Shown: one piece after another, positions 44,058 through 52,336 of the stretch
How positions within the stretch are numbered: position 1 is the stretch's first letter
Layout of the letters: each line of letters starts with the position of its first letter
Made by a program: the position numbers and the translations under genes
Notes under the pieces: generated by a model
The model's database searches: none
What the model saw: the letters and a program-made list of their open reading frames with translations, nothing else
Told to the model about the DNA's origin: nothing
Source: Bacteroides gallinarum DSM 18171 = JCM 13658
Lineage (GTDB): Bacteria > Bacteroidota > Bacteroidia > Bacteroidales > Bacteroidaceae
DNA: 64,000 nucleotides
Assembly (NCBI RefSeq): GCF_000374365.1
Contig: NZ_KB894127.1
Coordinates: 1 to 64,000 of the forward strand
Reading direction: 5' to 3'

Positions 44058-44813
44058 TTAAAGACCGTCCAGCCATTTGAGAAAGCCATCTGCACGGCTG
44101 CGGCTCACGATGATTTCCAACGGGCAATCCGGTGAAAGGTTTACCAGCAAACGGCCACCGAAAAACTTTGAGACTTTCCTGACTGACTTTATGTTGGCAA
44201 TGCAACTGCGGGACACACGGAAGAAATCGTTATGCCCGAGCATCGCTTCCAATTGTTCTAAGGAATAGTTTATGATGTAACGTTTGCCTTCAAATGTATG
44301 CAGGTAGTTGTATTTTTCCTCGCTGTAAAAGAATGCGATATTTGACGTATCCACATATCGGAACGTGTCACCTATGGAGATAAGGAAACGGTTTTTCTTG
44401 ACACTCCCAAGATATGTTGTCGCCAAAGAATGGTATATTGCTGATGCAGGATTGGGCAGATTGTTCGTTTCAAACTTCACCAGGGCTCTTTCCAAATCTT
44501 TCTCCTCGATAGGTTTCAACAAATAGTCGATACTGTTTACGCGAAAAGCACGCAACGCATATTCGTCATAGGCAGTTGTAAAAATGACAGGGGTATTTAC
44601 AGATATGTGTCCAAACACATCAAAGCACAATCCGTCCGACAGACGTATATCGATAATCAGCAAGTCCGGCACAGCATTTCTCAATGCGAAAACCGCATCC
44701 TTCACGCTGCTGACCCATGCTTGCAGGTGATAACTGGGACGGAGGACTGACATCATGCGTTTCATTTCTTCATATGCAAAACGCTCGTCTTCTATAATCA
44801 TGTAATCAACCAT
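44058..44813 (-). CDS. LytTR-family response regulator
   Basis: 251 aa from 44813 (MVDYMIIEDERFA); a start at 44831 adds six residues. The receiver has the acidic pair in IIEDE, the phosphoacceptor Asp in LLIIDIRLSDG and the Lys in DYLLKPIEEKD. The C-terminal LytTR DNA-binding domain spans about 150-251 (FFRVSRSCIANIKSVRKVSK). It forms a two-component system with the kinase. The outer-membrane protein gene directly upstream is a plausible target. Confidence 0.9.
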   Translation of the reverse strand: MVDYMIIEDERFAYEEMKRMMSVLRPSYHLQAWVSSVKDAVFALRNAVPDLLIIDIRLSDGLCFDVFGHISVNTPVIFTTAYDEYALRAFRVNSIDYLLKPIEEKDLERALVKFETNNLPNPASAIYHSLATTYLGSVKKNRFLISIGDTFRYVDTSNIAFFYSEEKYNYLHTFEGKRYIINYSLEQLEAMLGHNDFFRVSRSCIANIKSVRKVSKFFGGRLLVNLSPDCPLEIIVSRSRADGFLKWLDGL

Positions 44814-44858
44814 ATTGCAAATGTACGCCAATTCTGTCTTTTCTGAAATTATTTCCGG

Positions 44859-45755
44859 TTAGAACCCGTATTTGAAACCTGCCTTGGCATGGAACGTACA
44901 GCCAAATCTCCAGCCGCCGTTACCTTTGAAACTGCTGGTGAACCCTTTGTAACTTCGGTCGGACACTTTGACCGAATGAAGCAGCTCTGCGCCCACAGCC
45001 ACATATAGGCATGACTTACCACCGACTTTCAGTTCCGGACTGATGTAGGTTCGCATTCTTGTAGCGCCATATATTTTATATTTCCCGTTCCGTTTGACCA
45101 CGGCAGACGTTCCGTCCATGTCTATGGGTACAAGTGTAAGCCTGAATTTGTGAGAGAATGTCTTTGACACAGAGGCTTTTATACTGCTTGCTACTTCCAC
45201 ATTCACTTCATACAGCCCTGTCATGTTCCATTTTAGAAAGCCCATGGGTATAATAAGAGGAACTCCGTATGAGTTTGTCAGCCCCGCGCCTATTCCGATA
45301 TCCAGATTATCTCTCAACTTATAAGCGAAAATGACCGCGCCGTTTGCCAATATGCTCTTAAAAGAGATGTCATTCGGTATCGCATATAACCCGATGCCAA
45401 ATGAAGTCATCATATACCATTTTGAGGATATGGGGCGCAAATGTGACACATTAAAACTCAAGTTCAATATGTCATTCGGATTGACTTCCGCAGCCATGCC
45501 TTCATTATTCATGTGGGAAAACATTCCGTTGAGTGTGCCCGACCATATCGTCGGCTGTTTTTTTTCGTTTTGTTTCACAGAAAATGGGAATGTGTACCTG
45601 CCTTTGAGTTGCCACATATTTCCAGCTCCTAACTTTTCCCCGCCTTCATCTTCCATGAAATTCCTTGAGGGCGTGTGAACAACCTCCACATAACCTTGCC
45701 CATAAACATTTATGGCTGTAAATCCTAAAACTATTAAAATCTGTATTTTTCTCAT
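44859..45755 (-). CDS. Outer-membrane beta-barrel protein (DUF6268-like)
   Basis: 298 aa with the start at 45755, where a signal peptide (MRKIQILIVLGFTAINVYGQ) begins; the longer frame to 46004 runs through the upstream fold-back element. The body is a set of amphipathic strands (WQLKGRYTFPFSVKQ, YMMTSFGIGLYAIP, IGIGAGLTNSYGVPL) ending in an aromatic-final KAGFKYGF as barrel proteins do. Ligand unknown; co-located with a two-component system. Confidence 0.72.
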   Translation of the reverse strand: MRKIQILIVLGFTAINVYGQGYVEVVHTPSRNFMEDEGGEKLGAGNMWQLKGRYTFPFSVKQNEKKQPTIWSGTLNGMFSHMNNEGMAAEVNPNDILNLSFNVSHLRPISSKWYMMTSFGIGLYAIPNDISFKSILANGAVIFAYKLRDNLDIGIGAGLTNSYGVPLIIPMGFLKWNMTGLYEVNVEVASSIKASVSKTFSHKFRLTLVPIDMDGTSAVVKRNGKYKIYGATRMRTYISPELKVGGKSCLYVAVGAELLHSVKVSDRSYKGFTSSFKGNGGWRFGCTFHAKAGFKYGF

Positions 45756-45873
45756 TTTGTTTTTTATGCAAAGGTAAAGCCGCTCCGTAATAGCGGAAAG
45801 CGATAGCTGACAAGGTGTAAAATGGAAAGGATGGGCTTCAATATGGAGTGGATGAATTTCTTTCTGATATGTT

Positions 45874-46104
45874 TTGTTTAGGTAACTATATATTGCCTTA
45901 CAGTGTGAATCCTTGTTAAGTAGTAGGGTATATGAAAATATAAACCTTCTATAAATCGTGTAATCATTTATAGAGGGTTTTGCTGTAAGATAGTATATAG
46001 TCACCTTTGTTTAAATGAGAAATGCTGTTGTTTGCTTCATTCTTTTTTTATTTATGTCTTTATGTCTTTATGTATTTATGTATACACAAGAGTTACCTAA
46101 ACAA
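45874..46104. repeat. Fold-back element, MITE-like
   Basis: Terminal 14-bp inverted repeats (TTGTTTAGGTAACT type, 45874-45887 and 46091-46104) enclose a second imperfect pair (45881-45903 with 45983-46005, about 19 of 23 matching) and an inner CTATAAAT/ATTTATAG pair. No transposase is encoded. It lies in the 690-bp gene-free stretch before the tRNAs; the rest of that stretch is AT-rich and shows only the tRNA promoter. Confidence 0.5.
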
Positions 46105-46385
46105 GCAAAGCGATACAGGGCACTGCAATCAGGACGGTTGTCGATTCATTACCTAATAATGAGATAGTTTTTCTAACTCTTTTGATTTTACAGGTTATAT
46201 TTCCAGTACAATTTTACGCAACTTATTTTACGCAATTTATTTTGTGGGTAAGCTATGAGTTCCACAAAATAATATCCGGGGATGAATTCCTGGTTTTATT
46301 ATTTTTTTTGCTCTTATTAGATTTTGAGTGTTAACATGTTATCTCTTTTCCTGGGGAGATACGGAAAAAAATATGCGGGAAAGAT

Positions 46386-46416
46386 TTGCATAGTCCAAAA
46401 GTTTACCATACATTTG
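46386..46416 (+). promoter_or_regulatory. Promoter of the tRNA operon
   Basis: TTG (46386-46388), a 20-bp spacer and TACATTTG (46409-46416), an exact Bacteroides consensus 31 bp before the first tRNA. Confidence 0.8.
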
Positions 46417-46447
46417 CACCGCATTTAAGAGGAATGCTGGTTACGAA

Positions 46448-46534
46448 GGAAGTTTGGGTGAGTGGCTGAAACCACCAGTTTGCTAAACTGACGTACGGGT
46501 TACCGTACCGGGGGTTCGAATCCCCCAGCTTCCG
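46448..46534 (+). tRNA. tRNA-Ser(GCT)
   Basis: Acceptor GGAAGTT/AGCTTCC with one G-U pair, anticodon stem CAGTTTGCTAAACTG with anticodon GCT, a long variable arm (CGTACGGGTTACCGTACC) and a T arm GGGGGTTCGAATCCCCC. The long variable arm confirms a class II tRNA. CCA is not encoded. Confidence 0.95.
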
Positions 46535-46589
46535 CAAAAGGATGAAACGAAAGGCATCGGTTATAGCGCCGGCACTTTCCTTGAAATTC

Positions 46590-46661
46590 GGTGGATTCGT
46601 CTAACGGTTAGGACACATGCCTCTCACGCATGCAATACGAGTTCGATTCTCGTATCCACTA
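46590..46661 (+). tRNA. tRNA-Glu(CTC)
   Basis: Acceptor GGTGGAT/ATCCACT with a G-U first pair, D arm CGTCTAACGGTTAGGACA, anticodon arm ATGCCTCTCACGCAT giving CTC, and T arm TACGAGTTCGATTCTCGTA. Reads GAG codons. Confidence 0.95.
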
Positions 46662-46675
46662 CACACTTACGGTAT

Positions 46676-46748
46676 GCACTCTTAGCTCAGTTGGTAGAGC
46701 AACTGACTCTTAATCAGTGGGTCCAGGGTTCGAATCCCTGAGGGTGTA
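46676..46748 (+). tRNA. tRNA-Lys(CTT)
   Basis: Acceptor GCACTCT/AGGGTGT, D arm TAGCTCAGTTGGTAGAGCA, anticodon loop CTCTTAA giving CTT, and T arm CAGGGTTCGAATCCCTG. Last gene of the three-tRNA operon. Confidence 0.95.
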
Positions 46749-46755
46749 CTTAAAG

Positions 46756-46793
46756 AGGCTTGTTATCATTGATAACGGGTCTTTTGTTTTTTT
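46756..46793 (+). terminator. Terminator of the tRNA operon
   Basis: A 12-bp stem with G-U pairs (AGGCTTGTTATC / GATAACGGGTCT), a 3-nt loop and then TTTTGTTTTTTT. Directly follows the last tRNA. Confidence 0.85.
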
Positions 46794-46885
46794 GTATAGA
46801 GGGCAACGTAAGACTCACCACAGATTGCACGGATTGACACGGATTTTTTATTTCTTGGCGGATGATATAGATTTCATAGGTTTTA

Positions 46886-46951
46886 TTTTAGACATAAGGA
46901 CAAAAGAACCTATTTTCCTCTTTTGTCTTTTTGTTCTTTTGTCTGAAAATT
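46886..46951. repeat. Dispersed inverted-repeat element, copy 1
   Basis: AGACATAAGGACAAAAGAAC on the left and GTTCTTTTGTCTGAAAA on the right form an imperfect fold-back. The same sequence family, better preserved, is at 60636-60720. It sits in the gap after the tRNAs, where the only other recognisable item is a short CACAGATTGCACGGATT type repeat near 46819. Confidence 0.6.
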
Positions 46952-47018
46952 TAAAATTCGTGTCAACCTATGTATCCGCTTTCCCAACAGCAAGAACCGC
47001 AATTTATGTCGTTCGTCT

Positions 47019-47723
47019 TTAGAAGCGGTAGCCGATGCCTACGAAGAAGGAATGCATGAGGCGGTACCTTTCCGGGTTCAGCTTTTTGCCTTCGATAACG
47101 ATGTTGCGGCTTCCGCCGTATAGGTCGAAGTTGGAGAGGGTGTATCCCATTGAAAGGATGATGCTGTCGTCGATTTCGAGCGATAACGCGCTTTTAAGGT
47201 GGTAGTAAACGAGGGTGGCGTCCTTGTTCTTGACATGTTCTGTCTTAAAGGCGGTCCATGCCCCCTCTTTCTGCGGGAAGTATTCGATGTTGAATTCGCG
47301 GTTGGAAGGTAAGGGCATGGTTATCCCGGGAGAAATGGAGAAGGATAGGGCGTACTCTTTATCCGCACCCAGCCATATGGCGGGCGAGGTGAACTGGAGG
47401 GAAGGACGCAGGGCAAAGAGGTAGCTTCCGTTATCGTCGTCTACCGCATTCCAGTACCATTGCTTGTCTTGCGACTCTCCGATGAAACCGCTCTGGTTTA
47501 TGGGGTTGCAGAACAGTAGTCCCATTGTCAGCCCGATATACCGGATAGGCTGGTAGGTTATGGAGGGCTCCACTTCCCAGCCGTCGTATGTGTTGACTGC
47601 TCCCGTCAGTTCTACTTTCCAGTATTTTGCCGGTTCTTTTTCCTGTGCGTGCATCGACGTTCCTATCCATAAGAAAACGAATGTCAGGATATAGCCGGAT
47701 ATGTTGTGTTTACTTGTTGTCAT
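47019..47723 (-). CDS. Outer-membrane protein of unknown function
   Basis: 234 aa with the start at 47723 (MTTSKHNISGYIL) and a signal peptide ending SMHAQ. Strand-like segments alternate through the protein (YWKVELTGAVNTYDGW, SYLFALRPSLQF, EYALSFSISPGITM) and it ends HSFFVGIGYRF, the aromatic-final signature of a barrel. No named family recognised. Monocistronic on the minus strand; the 335-bp gap before the next gene holds that gene's promoter. Confidence 0.65.
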   Translation of the reverse strand: MTTSKHNISGYILTFVFLWIGTSMHAQEKEPAKYWKVELTGAVNTYDGWEVEPSITYQPIRYIGLTMGLLFCNPINQSGFIGESQDKQWYWNAVDDDNGSYLFALRPSLQFTSPAIWLGADKEYALSFSISPGITMPLPSNREFNIEYFPQKEGAWTAFKTEHVKNKDATLVYYHLKSALSLEIDDSIILSMGYTLSNFDLYGGSRNIVIEGKKLNPERYRLMHSFFVGIGYRF

Positions 47724-48018
47724 GCGGGTATCTGCTGGTCGGGTTAATAATGAAGGGAATGGGAATGCTCTGCGGAAGAGAGAGGTGCGAAGCTCCCTAC
47801 TTGCTGCCTGCACTTGCCGGCAGGCTGTCTACGGAGGTGGGGCGGCTTCCGGTCGTGACATCCGGTCGGCGACGGGAGTTAGGTATATAACCGGTGTAAT
47901 GGGGTGTTTCACATCGTGAATGTAGGTATAAAAAACTGTTTGCACAAGTGAAAGGCGGGAAATAACGGACTTCGAGCGAATTTCCTGCATTTATCTTTTT
48001 AGGCTTCGCGGAACTTCC

Positions 48019-48026
48019 TATCTTTG
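48019..48026 (+). promoter_or_regulatory. -7 box of the AspT-type transporter gene
   Basis: TATCTTTG, 33 bp before the start codon; TTT rather than TTG lies 20 bp upstream, so the -33 box is near-consensus. The rest of the 47724-48058 gap shows nothing recognisable. Confidence 0.6.
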
Positions 48027-48058
48027 CACTCCTGAATTGTAGATAAAACCGTAACACT

Positions 48059-49723
48059 TTGGAATGGCTATATAGTTTGTTCGTCGAACACTCCGCTCTG
48101 CAGGCGGTGGTGGTGCTCTCGCTGATTTCCGCAATAGGACTGGGCTTGGGGAAGGTGCATATCTGCGGCATTTCCCTGGGGGTGACGTTCGTTTTCTTCG
48201 CCGGTATTCTTGCCGGGCATTTCGGGCTGTCTATCGACCCGCAGATGCTGAACTACGCGGAAAGTTTCGGACTGGTGATATTCGTGTATGCGCTGGGCTT
48301 ACAGGTGGGACCGGGCTTTTTCAGTTCTTTCCGCAAGGGTGGCGTGCAACTGAACATGCTGGCGCTGGGCGTGGTGCTGATAGGTACGTTAATGGCGGTG
48401 CTGGGCAGTTACGGGCTGGGTATCTCGCTGCCGGACATGGTGGGTATCCTGTGTGGTGCAACGACGAATACGCCGGCGCTGGGTGCGGCGCAGCAGACTT
48501 TGAAGCAAATGGGGCTGGAAGCCAGTACGCCGGCTTTGGGGTGTGCGGTGGCCTATCCGTTGGGTGTGGTAGGGGTTATCCTTGCCGTGCTGGTGATACG
48601 TAAGGCGTTGGTGCGCAAGGAGGACTTGGAACAGAAAGAGAAAGATGATGCGAACAAAACGTATATTGCAGCGTTCCAGGTTCATAATCCGGCTATTTTC
48701 GATAAAAGTATCAAGGAGATAGGCGGGCTGCATTATCCGAAGTTCGTTATCTCGCGTTTGTGGCGGGACGGCAGTGTAAGTATCCCCACCTCCGAGAAGG
48801 TTATCAAGGAGGGTGACCGCCTTTTGGTAGTGACTTCGGAGAAGTATGCCCCGGCGCTGACCGTACTCTTCGGCGAGCAGGAGCATACCGACTGGAATAA
48901 GGAAGATATAGACTGGAATGCCATAGACAGCCAGCTTATTTCGCAGCGTATCGTGGTGACGCGTCCCGAGCTGAACGGAAAGAAGCTGGGCTCGCTGCAC
49001 CTGCGCAATCATTACGGTATCAACATCAGCCGTGTGTACCGCAGTGGCGTGCAGTTGCTTGCTACGGCGGAGCTTACCTTGCAGTTGGGCGACCGCCTGA
49101 CGGTGGTAGGTGAGGCGGCTGCCATACAGAATGTGGAGAAGGTATTGGGCAACGCTATCAAGAGCTTGAAGGAGCCGAACCTGGTAGCGGTATTTATAGG
49201 TATTATTCTGGGGCTGGCGTTGGGCGCTGTTCCTATCTCGCTGCCGGGCATCAGCGCTCCGGTAAAGTTGGGGTTGGCTGGCGGTCCTATTATCGTGGGC
49301 ATCCTGATAGGTACTTTCGGGCCGAGAATGCATATGATAACCTATACCACCCGTAGCGCCAACCTGATGCTCCGCGCCTTGGGGTTGTCGCTTTACCTTG
49401 CCTGCCTGGGCTTGGATGCCGGTGCGCATTTCTTTGACACGGTATTCCGTCCGGAAGGTTTGTTGTGGGTTGCCGCCGGTTTTGTCCTGACGCTCGTACC
49501 GGTATTGATAGTAGGTGTGATTGCCTTTAAAGGGATGAAGGTGGATTTCGGGTCTGTGGCGGGCATGTTATGTGGAAGCATGGCGAACCCCATGGCGCTG
49601 AACTATGCCAATGACACCATTCCGGGAGATAATCCGTCCGTTGCCTATGCCACGGTATATCCGGTGTGTATGTTTTTGCGCGTTATCATAGCCCAAGTGC
49701 TGCTGATGTTTCTGATAACTTAA
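48059..49723 (+). CDS. AspT/YidE-family membrane transporter
   Basis: 554 aa. Two blocks of five to six helices (about 1-180 and 380-554), each an AspT/YidE duplicated domain with GLQVGPGFF and GLDAGAHFF, flank two TrkA-C domains (about 205-285 and 295-370). The protein is likely an anion or amino-acid antiporter or a related channel; the ligand is not known. No ATG fits the conserved N-terminus MEWLYSLFVEHSALQ, so the start is TTG at 48059. Monocistronic. Confidence 0.85.
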   Translation: MEWLYSLFVEHSALQAVVVLSLISAIGLGLGKVHICGISLGVTFVFFAGILAGHFGLSIDPQMLNYAESFGLVIFVYALGLQVGPGFFSSFRKGGVQLNMLALGVVLIGTLMAVLGSYGLGISLPDMVGILCGATTNTPALGAAQQTLKQMGLEASTPALGCAVAYPLGVVGVILAVLVIRKALVRKEDLEQKEKDDANKTYIAAFQVHNPAIFDKSIKEIGGLHYPKFVISRLWRDGSVSIPTSEKVIKEGDRLLVVTSEKYAPALTVLFGEQEHTDWNKEDIDWNAIDSQLISQRIVVTRPELNGKKLGSLHLRNHYGINISRVYRSGVQLLATAELTLQLGDRLTVVGEAAAIQNVEKVLGNAIKSLKEPNLVAVFIGIILGLALGAVPISLPGISAPVKLGLAGGPIIVGILIGTFGPRMHMITYTTRSANLMLRALGLSLYLACLGLDAGAHFFDTVFRPEGLLWVAAGFVLTLVPVLIVGVIAFKGMKVDFGSVAGMLCGSMANPMALNYANDTIPGDNPSVAYATVYPVCMFLRVIIAQVLLMFLIT

Positions 49724-49744
49724 TGGCCGACCGAGAAGCGGAAT

Positions 49745-49995
49745 TAAGAACCGGAAACGGAGAAACGGGATGAGGAACCGGAAGCGGAGAAAGGGGATGA
49801 AAAGCCGGAAACGGGAAAACGGGAATGAAGAACCGGAAGCGGGAAACGGGATGAGGAACCGGAAGCGGAGAAAGGGGATGAAAAGCCGGAAACGAGAAAA
49901 CAGGAATGAAGAATCGGAAACCGGAAACGGGATGAGGAATCGGAAGCGGGAAAACGATATGAAAAGCTGGAAGCCGGGAAATCGGAAATAAAGAA
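49745..49995. repeat. Purine-rich 26-28 bp repeat with 81-bp higher order
   Basis: Nine units of the type GAACCGGAAGCGGAGAAAGG, with the series of three different units repeating about every 81 bp. The plus strand is almost all purine. Both strands stay open across it only because of the repeat. It occupies the gap between the transporter and fbp genes, with no gene or promoter recognised. Confidence 0.85.
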
Positions 49996-50078
49996 CCGGA
50001 ACCTGAGAGCCAGGATTGAACCGCAGACCGTTCACCGGCAAATTATAAAGTTGAAATCATAAATCTAAAAATATTATC

Positions 50079-52073
50079 ATGGGAACTATTACTCCGGAAA
50101 GTATTATCAGCGACTTGCGTTACCTGCAACTGTTGTCGCGCAGTTTTCCTACCATAGCCGATGCCAGTACGGAAATTATCAATCTGGAAGCTATTCTGAA
50201 CCTGCCTAAAGGTACGGAACATTTCCTGACGGATATTCATGGAGAGTACGAGGCTTTCCAGCATGTATTGAAGAACGCTTCGGGAGCGGTGAAGCGGAAA
50301 GTGAATGAAATCTTCGGGCATACGTTGCGCGAAAGCGAGAAGAAAGAAATCTGTACGCTGATTTATTACCCGGAGGAGAAGCTGCAACTGATAAAGGAGC
50401 AGGAAACGGACTTGGACGACTGGTATCTTATCACCCTGAACCAGTTGGTGAAGGTCTGCCAGAATGTTTCTTCAAAATATACGCGCTCGAAGGTGCGCAA
50501 GGCGTTGCCGGCAGAGTTTTCGTACATTATTCAGGAGCTGCTGCACGAGTCCAGCGTAGAGCCCAACAAACATGCCTACATCAACGTCATTATCAGTACG
50601 ATAATCTCTACCAAGCGTGCGGACGACTTTATCATAGCCATGTGCAACCTTATCCAGCGGCTTACAATAGACTCCCTGCACATTGTGGGAGACATCTACG
50701 ACCGTGGTCCGGGTGCGCACATCATCATGGATACGCTCTGCGACTATCATAACTTCGACATCCAGTGGGGCAACCACGATATTTTGTGGATGGGAGCTGC
50801 GTCGGGCAACGATGCCTGCATAGCGAACGTTATCCGCATGTCCATGCGCTACGCCAACCTCGCGACATTGGAGGACGGGTACGGCATCAACCTGCTGCCG
50901 CTGGCTACATTCGCAATGGATACTTATGCCGACGACCCTTGCGCTATTTTTGCCCCGAAGATGAACTTCGCCGATGCCAATTACAACGAAAAGACGCTGC
51001 GGCTGATTACGCAGATGCACAAGGCTATTACGGTTATCCAGCTTAAGCTGGAGGCGGAGATTATAGACCGCCGTCCGGAGTTCGGCATGGAGAACCGGAA
51101 GCTGCTGCATATGATAGACTTCGAGCGGGGAGTGTTCGTGTACGAGGGGAAAGAGTATGCGTTGCGCGATGCCAACTTCCCGACTATCGACCCTGCCGAC
51201 CCATACCGCCTGACCGATGAGGAGCGGGAGCTTGTGGATAAAATCCATGCCTCGTTCATGAACAGCGAGAAGCTGAAGAAGCATATGCGCTGTCTGTTCA
51301 CTTACGGCGGCATGTACCTGGTGTGCAACAGCAACCTGCTGTACCACGCATCCGTGCCCTTGAACGAGGACGGTAGTTTCAAGCATGTGCGTATCGGCAA
51401 AAAAGAGTACTGGGGGCACAAGCTGCTGCAAAAGACCGACCAGCTTATCCGTACCGCTTACTTCGACGAGGACGGTTCCAAGGAAAAGGACTTCGCGCTG
51501 GACTATATGTGGTATATGTGGTGCGGGCCGGACGCGCCGTCTTTCGACAAGGATAAAATGGCTACTTTCGAGCGTTACTTCGTTGCCGACAAAGCGCTGC
51601 ACAAAGAGAGCAAGGGGTATTACTACACGCTCCGCAACCGTGCGGATATCTGCGACCGTATCCTGGCGGAGTTCGGTGTGGAGCCGGGGCCTCATTCGCA
51701 TATCATCAACGGGCATGTGCCTGTAAAGACCATTAAGGGCGAACGCCCCATAAAGGCGGACGGCAAGCTGTTGGTAATTGACGGCGGTTTCTCCAAGGCT
51801 TACCAGCCCGAGACGGGTATTGCGGGTTATACGCTGGTGTATCATTCACACGGCATGCAGTTGGTGCAGCACGACCCTTTCCAAAGCCGTCAGAAGGCGA
51901 TAGAGGAGGGGCAGGATATTAAGTCCACCACATTCGTTATCGAGTTCAACTCGCAGCGTATGATGGTGAAGGATACGGATAAGGGCAAACAGCTCGTAAC
52001 GCAAATCCAGGACTTGAAGAAGCTGTTGGTTGCCTACCGGACGGGCTTTATCAAGGAGAAGGAGATTTTCTGA
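50079..52073 (+). CDS. fbp: Fructose-1,6-bisphosphatase, class III
   Basis: 664 aa, the size of the Firmicutes/Bacteroidetes class III enzymes. The metallophosphatase core shows HIVGDIYDRGPGAHIIMD, IQWGNHDILWMGAASGND, and HSHIINGHVPVKTIKGERP for the metal ligands, then VIDGGFSKAYQPETGIAGYT. It dephosphorylates fructose-1,6-bisphosphate in gluconeogenesis. A ribosome site is weak, as is normal in Bacteroides (AT-rich leader). Confidence 0.95.
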   Translation: MGTITPESIISDLRYLQLLSRSFPTIADASTEIINLEAILNLPKGTEHFLTDIHGEYEAFQHVLKNASGAVKRKVNEIFGHTLRESEKKEICTLIYYPEEKLQLIKEQETDLDDWYLITLNQLVKVCQNVSSKYTRSKVRKALPAEFSYIIQELLHESSVEPNKHAYINVIISTIISTKRADDFIIAMCNLIQRLTIDSLHIVGDIYDRGPGAHIIMDTLCDYHNFDIQWGNHDILWMGAASGNDACIANVIRMSMRYANLATLEDGYGINLLPLATFAMDTYADDPCAIFAPKMNFADANYNEKTLRLITQMHKAITVIQLKLEAEIIDRRPEFGMENRKLLHMIDFERGVFVYEGKEYALRDANFPTIDPADPYRLTDEERELVDKIHASFMNSEKLKKHMRCLFTYGGMYLVCNSNLLYHASVPLNEDGSFKHVRIGKKEYWGHKLLQKTDQLIRTAYFDEDGSKEKDFALDYMWYMWCGPDAPSFDKDKMATFERYFVADKALHKESKGYYYTLRNRADICDRILAEFGVEPGPHSHIINGHVPVKTIKGERPIKADGKLLVIDGGFSKAYQPETGIAGYTLVYHSHGMQLVQHDPFQSRQKAIEEGQDIKSTTFVIEFNSQRMMVKDTDKGKQLVTQIQDLKKLLVAYRTGFIKEKEIF

Positions 52074-52154
52074 TAGCTGTTGGCCGCGCTCTTGCGCAGC
52101 CGGATTGCTATCAGGGATTGTATAGGTTTTGTCTCGCGGGGTGAATAGCCCTGT

Positions 52155-52308
52155 GGGACAATTTTTTTGTCCCGTGAGGCGGATTTATTTATCTTGCGGA
52201 ACGGATTTTTTTGTCCCGTGAGACGGATTTATTCATCTTGCGGGACGGATTTTTTTGTCTCATGAGGCGGATTTATTCATCTTGCAGAATAGATTTTTTG
52301 TCTTGTAG
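52155..52308. repeat. 44-bp tandem repeat, four copies
   Basis: Poly-T blocks at 52162, 52206, 52250 and 52294 are spaced exactly 44 bp, each followed by GTCCCGTGAGGCGGATTTAT-like sequence. GGGACAA/TTGTCCC pairs give a hairpin at the first copy, so the array may also terminate fbp transcription. Confidence 0.85.
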
Positions 52309-52336
52309 GACGGGGTTTCTTGTTGCTGGCAGGTGT

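Noticed and set aside
44819..44826. TACATTTG-like box as promoter of the response regulator gene
   Set aside because: It would start transcription at or inside the start codon and has no -33 TTG.
48389..49429. Minus-strand 346-codon open frame
   Set aside because: Antisense shadow of the AspT-type transporter.
49770..49991. 73-codon frame with 27-residue repeats
   Set aside because: Both strands are open across the repeat for the same reason; no start context or family. Kept only as a repeat.
50472..51845. Minus-strand 457-codon open frame
   Set aside because: Antisense shadow of the clear fbp gene.
52155..52308. Possible CRISPR array with 44-bp period
   Set aside because: The whole unit is repeated; there are no unique spacers.
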